From the NCBI GenBank assembly GCA_947572725.1, contig CANPDB010000004.1:1-64000 (forward strand): a stretch of DNA of 64,000 nucleotides, in the 5' to 3' direction. This DNA is from an uncultured Clostridium sp. GTDB lineage: Bacteria; Bacillota; Clostridia; TANB77; CAG-508. Positions 46,871 through 57,575 of the stretch are shown here, piece after piece (positions within the stretch are counted from its first letter, which is position 1; each line of letters starts with the position of its first letter). The notes beneath the pieces were generated by a model. The model made no database searches, was not told the origin of the DNA, and was given only the letters and a program-made list of their open reading frames with translations. The position numbers were made by a program, and so were the translations under genes.

Positions 46871-47941
46871 ATGGAAAAATATTTAGAAAATTTAAATGAA
46901 GAAGTAAAGCAATATTTAAAAATATTGTCACCAGAATTTCCAGAATGGTTATTGGAATATATTAATACACCAGAGATTCTTAGATTAGATGGTATAGGAC
47001 ATTCTTGTGGTACACTATATACAAAAGTATATAATGATAGGTATTTTTATTCTGTATTAACTCATAGTATCGGAGTAGCATTAATTATATGGAATTTTAC
47101 ACATGATAGAAAGCAAACCCTTGCAGGGTTGTTTCATGATATAGCAACACCTGTCTTTAAGCATTGTATTGATTTTATGCTTGGAGATTCAGAAAAACAA
47201 GAAGCAACTGAAGAAAGAACAGAACAAATAATAAAAGATTCAAAAAGCATTATGAGATTATTAGAAAGAGATAATATAAAAATAGAAGAAGTTTCTAATT
47301 ATCAAATTTATCCGATAGCAGATAATAATGCTCCAATGTTAAGTGCAGATAGACTTGAATATACTTTATGTGGTGGTCTATATCAAATTAAAGTATTTGA
47401 CATAAAGAGTATAGAAAAATATTATAATAATATAGTAATACTTCAAAATGAAGATGGAACCCCTGAACTAGGATTTAAAGACAGAAAGATATGTGAAGAC
47501 TTTATACATGATATTTCAAATTTATGGCCTCGTTGGATTGAAGATGAAGATAAAATATGTATGCAATTTATTGCAGATATTGTAAAATCTATGAATATAA
47601 AAGGATATATTACAATTGATGATTTATACAATCTTTCAGAAAAAGAAGTAATGCAACTAATTAAAACTTGTGATGATTCCTATATAAAAAATGCATTTAG
47701 TAATTTTCAATCTGCTACTAGAAATTCTATATATAAAAAAGATGTACCAAATAAAGATATTTACTGTACCACTGTAAAAGGTAAAAAGAGATATATAAAT
47801 CCTTTAGTTATCAGTGAAAATACAATAGGCAGAATAAAAGATGTATCACCTATTGCAAACAAAGATATTAATAATTTTCTTAATATGAAAGAATACCAAT
47901 ATATAGGATTTAATTTTGACTTTAAACCATATACTTCTTAG
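46871..47941 (+). CDS. HD-domain phosphohydrolase
   Basis: 356 residues. The HD metal site is visible as LTHSIGVALIIW and LAGLFHDIATPVFKHCID (His-Asp pair), with a further Asp in LSADRLEYTL, the layout of dNTPase-like HD proteins. The substrate is unknown. The C-terminal third has no recognised motif. AGGAG lies 7 bases before ATG. It ends before the hairpin at 48027. Confidence 0.78.
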   Translation: MEKYLENLNEEVKQYLKILSPEFPEWLLEYINTPEILRLDGIGHSCGTLYTKVYNDRYFYSVLTHSIGVALIIWNFTHDRKQTLAGLFHDIATPVFKHCIDFMLGDSEKQEATEERTEQIIKDSKSIMRLLERDNIKIEEVSNYQIYPIADNNAPMLSADRLEYTLCGGLYQIKVFDIKSIEKYYNNIVILQNEDGTPELGFKDRKICEDFIHDISNLWPRWIEDEDKICMQFIADIVKSMNIKGYITIDDLYNLSEKEVMQLIKTCDDSYIKNAFSNFQSATRNSIYKKDVPNKDIYCTTVKGKKRYINPLVISENTIGRIKDVSPIANKDINNFLNMKEYQYIGFNFDFKPYTS

Positions 47942-48026
47942 CAAAATTATATATATCACTCTTACTGGGTCCCATTTTTGGGTATAGTTATGACTTGTGT
48001 TAAAGAAATTAGTAACATACAATATA

Positions 48027-48059
48027 AAAAAGTGCAAGAAAAGTCTTGTACTTTTTTTA
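48027..48059 (+). terminator. Rho-independent terminator before rfbD
   Basis: AAAGTGCAAGA pairs with TCTTGTACTTT over a 4-base loop, followed by a T-run. Confidence 0.85.
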
Positions 48060-48105
48060 TTTAAATGGTATGATAAACAAGTAAAATTAGAAAGGAAGTA
48101 TAGTT

Positions 48106-48966
48106 ATGAAAATATTAATTACAGGAGCAAATGGAATGCTTGCAAAATCCGTAATAAAAAGATTAGAAGGAAATGAATTAATTTGCACAGATGTAGCAGA
48201 TTTAGATATAACAGATGAAAATGCTGTATTAAAATTTGTAGAAGAAACAAAACCAGAATATATTATTAACTGTGCTGCTTATACAGCAGTTGATAAAGCA
48301 GAAGAAGCGGGAGAAATTGTAGAGAAAATAAATGCAATTGGACCAGAAAATTTAGCAAAAGCAGCAAAAAAAGTAGATGCAACATTAGTTCACATTAGTA
48401 CAGACTATGTATTTGGTGGAGATTTAGAAATAGAAAAAGATTATAAAGAAGATGACGCAAAATCACCAGTAACAGCTTATGGAATCACAAAACTACATGG
48501 AGAAGAAAAAATACAAGAAAACACTGACAAATATTACATTTTCAGAACAGCGTGGCTATATGGAGATGGAAACAATTTTGTAAGAACAATGTTAAACTTA
48601 GGAGAGCAAAGAGATGAACTTAGTGTTGTATGTGACCAACATGGTTCACCAACATATGCAGAAGATTTAGCAAATATCATTGGAGAAGCAATTGAAAAGA
48701 AAATACAATATGGAGTATATCACGCAACAAATGAAGGATATACAACATGGTATGATTTTACAAAAGCAATATTTGAATATGCAGGAGTAATATGTGAAGT
48801 AAATCCAGTTACAACAGAAGAATATATTGAAATGATGAAAATAACACAAGCAAAAAGACCAAAAAATTCTCAATTATCAAAAGCAAAATTAAAATCACAA
48901 GGAATTAATGTACCAGAATGGGAAGATGGTTTGAAAAGATACTTAAAAGAAGAAGGAAGGGTGTAG
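48106..48966 (+). CDS. rfbD: dTDP-4-dehydrorhamnose reductase
   Basis: 286 residues; last step of dTDP-L-rhamnose synthesis. Extended SDR with the nucleotide motif TGANGMLAKSVIKRL, STDYVFGG and the catalytic YGITKLHGE (YxxxK). AGAAAGGAAG precedes the ATG. First gene of the rhamnose pathway set rfbD-rfbA-rfbC-HD-rfbB. A short hairpin GTTCTCCC/GGGAGAA lies between it and rfbA. Confidence 0.94.
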   Translation: MKILITGANGMLAKSVIKRLEGNELICTDVADLDITDENAVLKFVEETKPEYIINCAAYTAVDKAEEAGEIVEKINAIGPENLAKAAKKVDATLVHISTDYVFGGDLEIEKDYKEDDAKSPVTAYGITKLHGEEKIQENTDKYYIFRTAWLYGDGNNFVRTMLNLGEQRDELSVVCDQHGSPTYAEDLANIIGEAIEKKIQYGVYHATNEGYTTWYDFTKAIFEYAGVICEVNPVTTEEYIEMMKITQAKRPKNSQLSKAKLKSQGINVPEWEDGLKRYLKEEGRV

Positions 48967-49051
48967 GAGACGTTCCTGTTCTCCCCGTAAAAGGGAGAAA
49001 GGACCACTCCTTAGACCATGTAATTTGATAAATAAAAAAGGAGAATAAAAA

Positions 49052-49942
49052 ATGAAAAATAGAAAAGGAATTATATTAGCTGGAGGAAGTGGAACAAGAT
49101 TATATCCACTAACAATAGCAATATCAAAACAAATTATGCCAGTATATGACAAACCAATGATTTATTATCCACTATCTGTATTAATGAATGCAGAAGTAAA
49201 AGAAGTTTTAATTATTTCAACACCAAGAGATATTGTAACTTTTAAGGAATTACTAGGAGATGGATCACAATGGGGAATGCATTTTGAATATAAAGTACAA
49301 GACAAGCCAAATGGACTAGCAGAAGCATTTATAATAGGAGAAGACTTTATTGGTGATGATAATGTAGTTATGATATTAGGAGACAATATGTTCTATGGTT
49401 CACATTTACCAGAAATATTAAAAAGAGCAAATGCTAGAGAAGATGAATCAACAATATTTGGATACTATGTAAAAGATCCAAGAGCATATGGAGTTGTTGA
49501 AGTAGATAAAAATGGAAAAGCAATATCAATTGAAGAAAAACCAGAAGAACCAAAATCAAATTATGCAGTACCTGGATTATATTTCTACACAAATGATGTA
49601 ATAGAAATAGCAAAAAATGTAGAGCCATCAGCAAGAGGAGAATTAGAAATTACATCTGTTAATGATGAATATATGAAAAGAGGAAAACTAACAGTAGAAA
49701 AATTAGGAAGAGGAATGACATGGTTTGATACAGGTACACATGATGCATTATTAGAAACAGCAAGCTTTGTTCAAACAATAGAAAAAAGACAAGGTATGCA
49801 AGTAAGTTGTCCAGAAGAAATAGCTTATAAAAATGGCTGGATAACAGCTGAGCAATTATCAAAGTTAGCAGATAAGTATATGAAAACAGCATATGGACAA
49901 TATTTGAAAGATTTAGCAACAAATAAATTTGGTGAAGAATAA
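49052..49942 (+). CDS. rfbA: Glucose-1-phosphate thymidylyltransferase
   Basis: 296 residues; makes dTDP-glucose. Nucleotidyltransferase signature [13 protein letters not shown], then [27 protein letters not shown] and [19 protein letters not shown]. The length is typical of RmlA. AAAGGAG lies before the ATG. Followed at once by the TGTGACAA palindromic element (49950-50209). Confidence 0.95.
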   Translation: MKNRKGIILAGGSGTRLYPLTIAISKQIMPVYDKPMIYYPLSVLMNAEVKEVLIISTPRDIVTFKELLGDGSQWGMHFEYKVQDKPNGLAEAFIIGEDFIGDDNVVMILGDNMFYGSHLPEILKRANAREDESTIFGYYVKDPRAYGVVEVDKNGKAISIEEKPEEPKSNYAVPGLYFYTNDVIEIAKNVEPSARGELEITSVNDEYMKRGKLTVEKLGRGMTWFDTGTHDALLETASFVQTIEKRQGMQVSCPEEIAYKNGWITAEQLSKLADKYMKTAYGQYLKDLATNKFGEE

Positions 49943-49949
49943 TAAAATG

Positions 49950-50209
49950 TGTGACAAAAGGGTCGGGTCTATTTGTCACATATAAATAATAGCTATATAG
50001 GTTTTTAGTTATAAAATATAAAATTCAATTCCTTACTGGTCGGGTTAATCATATAAATAAGTAACTTATATTTCATAAATATAAAAGTTAATCTATCTAA
50101 TCTGTATGAATAGTACCCTTCCAAACTGTGCGTCATTGATTTTATATTTTATAACTAAAAAACAATAAGTTTAATAAATGTGACAAATAGAACCGACCCT
50201 TTTGTCACA
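49950..50209. repeat. TGTGACAA-ended palindromic element, copy 1 (MITE-like)
   Basis: The ends TGTGACAAAAGGGTCGG and CCGACCCTTTTGTCACA are perfectly complementary over 17 bp, with a second inner TTTGTCACAT/ATGTGACAAA pair and inner arms around GTTATAAAATATAAAATTCA. 260 bp with no coding capacity. It fills the 284-base gap between rfbA and rfbC and ends just before the rfbC ribosome site. Confidence 0.85.
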
Positions 50210-50226
50210 AAGAAGGAGTGGAAATA

Positions 50227-50808
50227 GTGGGAAAGTTTAAGAAAATAGAGACTTCTATTGATGGAGTATATGTAATTGAACCAACAGTTTTTGGTGATAG
50301 TAGAGGCTATTTTATGGAGACATATAATACAACTGAATTTGCTGAGATAGGTTTAAATTATAATTTTGTACAAGATAATCAATCTAAATCTACTAAGGGT
50401 GTTTTAAGAGGCTTACATTTCCAAAAGGAAAATACTCAAGCAAAGTTAGTTAGAGTAATTAAAGGTGAAGTTTTCGATGTAGTAGTAGATTTAAGACCAG
50501 GTAGCAAAACATATGGAAAATGGGAAGGTGTAATACTTTCAGAAGAAAATAAAAAAATGTTCATGGTACCAAGAGGTTTTGCACATGGATTTTTAGTATT
50601 ATCAGATGAAGCTGAATTTACTTATAAATGTGATGATATATATAATTATGAAGCAGAAGGTGGACTAGCATGGAATGACCCAGATGTAGGAATTAAATGG
50701 CCTATGGGTGATATGACAGAAGCAGATTTATTGACATCTGAAAAAGATGCTAAATGGCCATCATTAAGAGAATTAAAAGAAACAGATTTATTTAAAAATT
50801 TAAAATAG
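50227..50808 (+). CDS. rfbC: dTDP-4-dehydrorhamnose 3,5-epimerase
   Basis: 193-residue cupin epimerase. Motifs: DSRGYFMETYN, QDNQSKSTKGVLRGLHFQ (catalytic His), MVPRGFAHGFLVL. I chose GTG 50227 because AAGGAG lies 8 bases upstream; the in-frame GTG at 50218 overlaps that site. Confidence 0.95.
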   Translation: MGKFKKIETSIDGVYVIEPTVFGDSRGYFMETYNTTEFAEIGLNYNFVQDNQSKSTKGVLRGLHFQKENTQAKLVRVIKGEVFDVVVDLRPGSKTYGKWEGVILSEENKKMFMVPRGFAHGFLVLSDEAEFTYKCDDIYNYEAEGGLAWNDPDVGIKWPMGDMTEADLLTSEKDAKWPSLRELKETDLFKNLK

Positions 50809-50846
50809 GACTTTAAATAGAAGTAATTTTATAAAGGAGTACAAAA

Positions 50847-51626
50847 TTGATAGATATATTAAATGCAAAAAAAGTATTTAAAGAATACATTTTAAATTAT
50901 GATATTCAAGAACCACGAATAAATATCAAAATAACTCATATGTATCATGTTGCTGAAAATTCTAGGAAAATTGCTAAATCATTAGGATTGTCAGAAGAAG
51001 AACAAAATTTAGCTGAGTTGATAGGTTTATTACATGACATAGGAAGATTTGAACAAGTTAGGTTATATCATACATTTTCAGATAAGATAAGCATTGACCA
51101 TGGACAAAAAAGTGTAGAAGTTTTATTTGCAGATAATTGGATAAGAAAGTTTGTAGAAGACTCTAATAGTGATGCAATTATATATAAAGCTATTAATAAT
51201 CACAATAAGTTTGAAATAGAAAAAGGATTATCTGAACAAGAATTGTTACATTGTAAAATCATTAGAGATGCAGACAATATAGATATATTTAGAGCAGTAC
51301 TTGATCCTAACCAAAGACCTGAAGAATTTGGACATATAGGATGTGAAGATATTTCAAGAGAAGTTTTAAGCCCAGAATTTTTTGAAGAATTCAAAAAAGA
51401 AAAACTTTTAATGTATGCTAATGCAAAAAGTGATATGGACATTATGGTTGCAATTATAGCACACATATATATATTAAATTTCAAAATGAGTTTAGAAATA
51501 ATAAAAGAAAATGATTACATTAATAAATTTGTAAAAAGATTAAATTGTCAAGATACATACACAAAAGAGAAAATGGATGAAATTGCAGAAATTGCAATGA
51601 ACTATATAAATAAAAAAATAATATAA
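50847..51626 (+). CDS. HD-domain hydrolase
   Basis: 259 residues with HMYHVAENSRKIAKSLGLSE and LIGLLHDIGRFEQ (HD pair) and later RDADNIDIFRA (Asp ligand). A predicted metal-dependent phosphohydrolase of unknown substrate, inserted between rfbC and rfbB. The start is TTG after AAAGGAG. It is unrelated in length and motif context to the HD protein at 46871. Confidence 0.8.
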   Translation: MIDILNAKKVFKEYILNYDIQEPRINIKITHMYHVAENSRKIAKSLGLSEEEQNLAELIGLLHDIGRFEQVRLYHTFSDKISIDHGQKSVEVLFADNWIRKFVEDSNSDAIIYKAINNHNKFEIEKGLSEQELLHCKIIRDADNIDIFRAVLDPNQRPEEFGHIGCEDISREVLSPEFFEEFKKEKLLMYANAKSDMDIMVAIIAHIYILNFKMSLEIIKENDYINKFVKRLNCQDTYTKEKMDEIAEIAMNYINKKII

Positions 51627-51646
51627 TGTGAAAGGAAAGAATTAAA

Positions 51647-52615
51647 ATGAGTAAAAATGTATTAGTAACAGGAGCAGCAGGTTTTATAGGAGCAAACTTT
51701 GCAGAATATTTTGTAAATAAACACCCAGATTATAAAGTAGTAGTAGTAGACAAACTAACATATGCAGGAAATATGGATAATCTAAAAAAAGTAGGAGACA
51801 AAATAGTTTTTGAACAAGCAGATATCTGTGATTTTGAAAAAATGAAAGAAATTTTTGACAAATACGATATAAATGGAGTAATTCATTTTGCAGCAGAGTC
51901 ACATGTTGATAATAGCATAAAAAATCCATTTGTTTTCACACAAACAAATGTAATAGGAACACATACACTATTAGAAACAGCAAAACAAAAATGGGGAGAA
52001 GGAAGCGAGAATAAATTTGTACATATATCAACAGATGAAGTTTACGGTTCACTAGGAGAAGATGGATATTTTACAGAGAAATCTCCAATTCAACCAAGTA
52101 GTCCATATTCATCATCAAAAGCAAGTTCAGATTTAATAGCACTAGCATACAAAGAAACATATAAAATGAATGTTAATGTAACAAATTGCTCTAACAATTA
52201 TGGACCATATCAACATAACGAAAAATTAATACCACATATGATTAAATTAGCTCTAAATGATGAAAAATTACCTGTATATGGAACAGGTAAAAATATAAGA
52301 GATTGGTTATATGTAGAAGATCACTGTGAAGCAATTGATTTAGTATTTCATAATGGAGTATCAGGAGAAAGATATAATATTGGTGGACACAACGAAAAAA
52401 GAAATATTGAAATTGTTAAATTAATATTACAAAGATTAGGAAAATCAGAAGACCTAATTGAATATGTTGAAGATAGAAAAGGTCATGATTATAGATATGC
52501 AATTGACCCAACTAAAATAAAAAATGAACTTGGTTGGTATCCAAAAACAAAATTTGAAGATGGAATAGTAAAGACAATTGATTGGTATTTAGCAAACCCT
52601 GATTGGTTAAAATAA
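51647..52615 (+). CDS. rfbB: dTDP-glucose 4,6-dehydratase
   Basis: 322-residue extended SDR. TGAAGFIGANFAEYF (NAD site), HFAAESHVDNSI, STDEVYGSLGEDG, YSSSKASSD (catalytic Tyr/Lys) and NNYGPYQHNEKLIP are all RmlB signatures. It completes the four-enzyme dTDP-L-rhamnose pathway. GAAAGGAAAG precedes ATG. Confidence 0.96.
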   Translation: MSKNVLVTGAAGFIGANFAEYFVNKHPDYKVVVVDKLTYAGNMDNLKKVGDKIVFEQADICDFEKMKEIFDKYDINGVIHFAAESHVDNSIKNPFVFTQTNVIGTHTLLETAKQKWGEGSENKFVHISTDEVYGSLGEDGYFTEKSPIQPSSPYSSSKASSDLIALAYKETYKMNVNVTNCSNNYGPYQHNEKLIPHMIKLALNDEKLPVYGTGKNIRDWLYVEDHCEAIDLVFHNGVSGERYNIGGHNEKRNIEIVKLILQRLGKSEDLIEYVEDRKGHDYRYAIDPTKIKNELGWYPKTKFEDGIVKTIDWYLANPDWLK

Positions 52616-52659
52616 TATAAACAAAAGATAATTATCAAAGAGAAAAAATAAGAAAATGG

Positions 52660-53370
52660 ATGTTGATAATTATGAATTTATTAGAGGATAAGACTTACAA
52701 AAGATTTTTCTGTTCTGGTATAGATGACGAAGAAGCTGTAAAAGAAGGAGTTATATATTATGCTTCTCAAAAAGTTTATGATAGACTTAGAGATAAAGAT
52801 TGGTATAAAATACCTAATAATAAACTTTTAGAACAAATAATAAATGAAGCATTACCTAAATATAGACAATTTTATCGTTTTATTATATTAAATAATAATT
52901 ATAAAAGTTGTGAATTTGATGTTGATAATAATCAATTAATACAAGATATAGAGAGAAAAATAAGTTTTTTGCTTAAAAGTAAAAGAAAAAGAGAAATTAA
53001 AGAAAATGGAGAGACAAAAATAATAGAAATTGATAGAATGATAGATACAAAGGCAGGAATATTTTTTACAAGAGAAGAAGTGGAGTGGTTGAATTTTAAT
53101 CAAATGCCATACAAATATGGATGGAATGCACAAGGAGAAGTTGCTTGGACAAAGCAGATATATGATATTTTAGAAAAACTAGAAAATATAGAGTCAACAA
53201 ATTTGGTACAATATTATGATTATTGGATACATACAAAGTTACAAAGAGTAATAAATAAACAATTTCCTGATGCCTCAGAGATTGCTTATGTACAAAAAGC
53301 TTGTGAAGAATTTGAAAAGAGAAAACAAGCAATAGAAGCAAAACAGAGTAATAAACAAAAAGAACAATAA
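52660..53370 (+). CDS. Conserved-looking cytoplasmic protein, unknown function
   Basis: About 236 residues, not recognised. Charged and helical, no signal peptide or membrane segment; middle motif FFTREEVEWLNFNQMPYKYG and a charged C-terminus. The start is uncertain: ATG 52660 has no clear ribosome site and ATG 52672 has a weak GGATG upstream. It lies 9 bases before the first possible start of prs and may be co-transcribed with it. Confidence 0.55.
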   Translation: MLIIMNLLEDKTYKRFFCSGIDDEEAVKEGVIYYASQKVYDRLRDKDWYKIPNNKLLEQIINEALPKYRQFYRFIILNNNYKSCEFDVDNNQLIQDIERKISFLLKSKRKREIKENGETKIIEIDRMIDTKAGIFFTREEVEWLNFNQMPYKYGWNAQGEVAWTKQIYDILEKLENIESTNLVQYYDYWIHTKLQRVINKQFPDASEIAYVQKACEEFEKRKQAIEAKQSNKQKEQ

Positions 53371-53420
53371 ATATAAAAATGAAAGGAAAAGTAGAGATTT
53401 TCTACTTGGAAAATATAGAA

Positions 53421-54365
53421 ATGAAAGATATAAAAATATTTGCTTGCCCAACAGCAGAGGAATTTACACAAGAAATATGTGAAAATTTAAAATTAGAAAT
53501 GGGAAAAATAAATTATCAAAAGTTTTCAAATGATAATAACTTTGTACAAGTTTTAGAAACTGTAAGAGAACAAGATGTATATATAGTACAAACAACAAGA
53601 CCACCAGTAAATGAAAGAATAATGGAATTACTAATAACTATAGATGCAATGAAAAGAGCATCAGCTAAAAATGTAAATGTTGTGTTACCATATTTCCTAT
53701 ATTCTCGTTCAGACAAGAAAGATCAACCTCGTATACCAGTAACAGCAAAACTAATGGCACAACTTATAGAAGCAGCTGGAGCAACAAGAGTTATAACTTG
53801 TGACTTGCATAATCCAGCTATACAAGCATATTTTAATATTAACTGTGATAGATTAACAGCAGAATATTTATTAGAAGACTATTTTAAAAATAAGCAACTA
53901 GAGGATATGGTAATTGTTGCAACAGATGCAGGAAGCTCAAAAAAAGCATATAAATATTCGGAATTTTTTAAATGTCCAATTGCATTAGTAGATAAAAGAA
54001 GAGAAGGAAATGACGATAGAGCAATATCTAGTACTATAATTGGAGATGTAAAAAATAAAAATGCAGTTATATTTGATGATGAAATAGATACAGCAGGTTC
54101 CATGATGGAAACTGTAAAAGTATTACAAAAGTTTGGTGCAAAAAGCATTTATGCAGGTGCTACTCACGGAGTTTTATCAGGACCAGCAATTGAAAGAATA
54201 AAAAATTCAGGTATAAAAGAAATGGTAGTAACTAATACTATTCCACTTCCAGAAGAAAAGAGAATAGAAAATATAACAGTGTTATCTATTGCACCATTAT
54301 TTGCAGAAGCAATCAAAAGAGTTAATGAAGAAAGACCATTAGGAGAATTATTTTGTAATGTATAA
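53421..54365 (+). CDS. prs: Ribose-phosphate pyrophosphokinase (PRPP synthetase)
   Basis: 314 residues; makes PRPP from ribose-5-phosphate and ATP. Motifs: KIFACPTAEEFTQEI, YSRSDKKDQPRIPVTAKL, ITCDLHNPAIQAYF and the PRPP loop VIFDDEIDTAGSM. ATG 53421 gives the family N-terminus and length; an earlier in-frame ATG at 53379 adds 14 atypical residues and has no better ribosome site. The stop overlaps upstream sequence of trpS. Confidence 0.92.
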   Translation: MKDIKIFACPTAEEFTQEICENLKLEMGKINYQKFSNDNNFVQVLETVREQDVYIVQTTRPPVNERIMELLITIDAMKRASAKNVNVVLPYFLYSRSDKKDQPRIPVTAKLMAQLIEAAGATRVITCDLHNPAIQAYFNINCDRLTAEYLLEDYFKNKQLEDMVIVATDAGSSKKAYKYSEFFKCPIALVDKRREGNDDRAISSTIIGDVKNKNAVIFDDEIDTAGSMMETVKVLQKFGAKSIYAGATHGVLSGPAIERIKNSGIKEMVVTNTIPLPEEKRIENITVLSIAPLFAEAIKRVNEERPLGELFCNV

Positions 54366-54408
54366 AATATTATTATATGGTTATAGAATGAAAAGGAGAA
54401 TGACACTT

Positions 54409-55419
54409 ATGAATAAAAAAAGAATATTAACAGGAGATAGACCAACAGGAAGATTACATATAGGTCATTATTTTGGCTCATTAAAAAAGAGAATAGAACT
54501 ACAAGAAAGTGGAGAATATGACCCATATATATTAATTGCAGATGTTCAAGCACTAACAGACAATTTTAACAATCCAGAAAAAGTAAGGAAAAATGTAAGA
54601 GAAGTTGCAATTGATTATTTATCAGTAGGAATAGACCCAAATAAAACAACAATATACATACAATCAATGATACCAGAAGTTGCAGAACTAACAGTCTTTT
54701 ATTCAAATTTAGTAACAATAGCAAGATTACAAAGAAATCCAACAGTAAAAACAGAAATAGCACAAAAAAAAGAATTGTTTGGAGAAAGTGTAACATATGG
54801 ATTTTTAGGGTATCCTGTAAGCCAAGCTGCTGATATAACGGCATTTGGGGGTGCATTAATACCAGTGGGAGAAGACCAACTTCCATTGATAGAACAATGT
54901 AGAGAAATAGTAAGAAAATTCAACTCTATATATGGAGAGACATTAATAGAGCCAGAAGCAGTACTATCTAGTGGAAAAAGAATAAAAGGCTTAGATGGAA
55001 ACGATAAAATGGGAAAATCATTAGGAAATGCGATTTATTTATCAGACAGTGAAGAAGAAATAACAAAAAAAGTAATGAGTGCAGTAACAGATCCAAATCG
55101 TATAAAAAAGGATGATTTAGGAAATCCTGATATATGTATGGTTTCATACTATCATAAACTATTTAGTACAAAAGAAGAAGTTGAAGCTGTATGTTCAGAA
55201 TGTAGAGAAGGTAAAAGAGGATGTGTTGCTTGTAAAAAGCAATTAGCAAAAAACATAATAGAAGAATTAAGACCAATAAGAGAAAAAAGAGCTTATTATG
55301 AAGCACATCCAGAAGAAGTAGATAAAATTCTAATAGAAGGAACAAAAAAGGCACAACAAGAAGCAAAAGAAACAATGAAAAAAGTAAAAAAAGCAATGAA
55401 ACTAGATTATTTTAAATAG
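54409..55419 (+). CDS. trpS: Tryptophanyl-tRNA synthetase
   Basis: 336-residue class I synthetase. GDRPTGRLHIGHYFGSL holds the HIGH motif; NDKMGKSLGN is the KMSKS loop (KMGKS). ATG 54409 is preferred: AGGAG lies 11 bases upstream, while ATG 54400 is too close. Its tRNA partner is encoded at 18779-18853. The TGTGACAA element begins one base after the stop. Confidence 0.95.
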   Translation: MNKKRILTGDRPTGRLHIGHYFGSLKKRIELQESGEYDPYILIADVQALTDNFNNPEKVRKNVREVAIDYLSVGIDPNKTTIYIQSMIPEVAELTVFYSNLVTIARLQRNPTVKTEIAQKKELFGESVTYGFLGYPVSQAADITAFGGALIPVGEDQLPLIEQCREIVRKFNSIYGETLIEPEAVLSSGKRIKGLDGNDKMGKSLGNAIYLSDSEEEITKKVMSAVTDPNRIKKDDLGNPDICMVSYYHKLFSTKEEVEAVCSECREGKRGCVACKKQLAKNIIEELRPIREKRAYYEAHPEEVDKILIEGTKKAQQEAKETMKKVKKAMKLDYFK

Positions 55420-55706
55420 TGTGACAAGAGGGGCGCCCCTTTTTGCCACATTTAATAATACTCTTTATGCACTTTTGAATTATAAATAAAATTTATTCAA
55501 TTCTTCGGCCACGCTACATTATAAACAAATTCTAAAATTAACAAATAGGCCCCTCTCAAATACAAGTTTGAGATTCTCCCATTTGTTAATTTAAGAATTT
55601 ATATTATAATTCCACTTGCATTCATAATTTAATAAATTTTATTTATAATTCAAATGCAACTATACATTATAATTATGTGACAAAAAGGGACGTCCCTCTT
55701 GTCACA
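55420..55706. repeat. TGTGACAA-ended palindromic element, copy 2 (MITE-like)
   Basis: Ends TGTGACAAGAGGG and CCCTCTTGTCACA are perfectly complementary (13 bp). Each end also forms its own hairpin (GGGGCGCCCC and GGGACGTCCC). An inner pair of AT-rich arms (AATAAAATTTATTCAATTCT and AATAAATTTTATTTATAATT regions) completes the fold. Same end class as 49950-50209 but a different interior. It fills the trpS-obgE gap. Confidence 0.83.
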
Positions 55707-55720
55707 AAAAAGGAGAGAAT

Positions 55721-56996
<1,276 letters not shown>

Positions 56997-57061
56997 TGTA
57001 ATGTAATAAAAATAAGTCAAATTAGAAACAAAACTGCATAATAGCATTTATTATAATATTA

Positions 57062-57499
57062 TTACAACAAATCTTTTTTCATAATAATTGCACTTTCGTT
57101 TTTATAATAATTTTTTCGAACACCAATTTTTTGAAAATTATATTTTGTATATAAATCAATTGCATTAGAATTATTTTCATTAACTTCTAAAGTAATTGAT
57201 TTTACATTTAGGCTTTTTGAAATTGTAATTAAATTTTTTAATAGAAGACAACCAATTCCTTGTCTTCTATAATTTTTTTTAGTTACAATATTCATAATAT
57301 CTGCTTCATTTAAAACAATTTTTAGACCTGCAAAACCAACAATTTCATCATCGCTTTTTGCAACAATATATTTAGAAGAAGAACTAGACAATTCTTCTTC
57401 TAAAACTTTTTTATTCCAAAAGTCATCAAAATCAGTTGTTAAAATATCTTCTATTTTTTCTAAATCAGATAATTTCATTTCTGTTATAATTACTGACAT
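57062..57499 (-). CDS. rimI: Ribosomal-protein-alanine N-acetyltransferase (RimI-like)
   Basis: 145-residue GNAT acetyltransferase. Acetyl-CoA loop RRQGIGCLLLKNLI, preceded by IMNIVTKKNY and followed by ITLEVNENNSNAIDLYTKYNFQKIGVRKNYY, the RimI pattern. Minus-strand order tsaE-tsaB-rimI is the common Firmicute arrangement. AAAGGATTTG precedes the start. Confidence 0.9.
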   Translation of the reverse strand: MSVIITEMKLSDLEKIEDILTTDFDDFWNKKVLEEELSSSSSKYIVAKSDDEIVGFAGLKIVLNEADIMNIVTKKNYRRQGIGCLLLKNLITISKSLNVKSITLEVNENNSNAIDLYTKYNFQKIGVRKNYYKNESAIIMKKDLL

Positions 57500-57535
57500 A
57501 ATAAGGCAAATCCTTTCTATTTAGTTCTTTTGTGT

Positions 57536-57563
57536 GAAAGCTTACTATATGATTTTTTCATAC
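57536..57563. repeat. 28-base exact repeat, copy B
   Basis: Identical to 18679-18706; lies between tsaB and rimI. On the minus strand it contains TATGAAAAAATCATA, a small hairpin. Confidence 0.7.
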
Positions 57564-57575
57564 CAAAAATAACAA

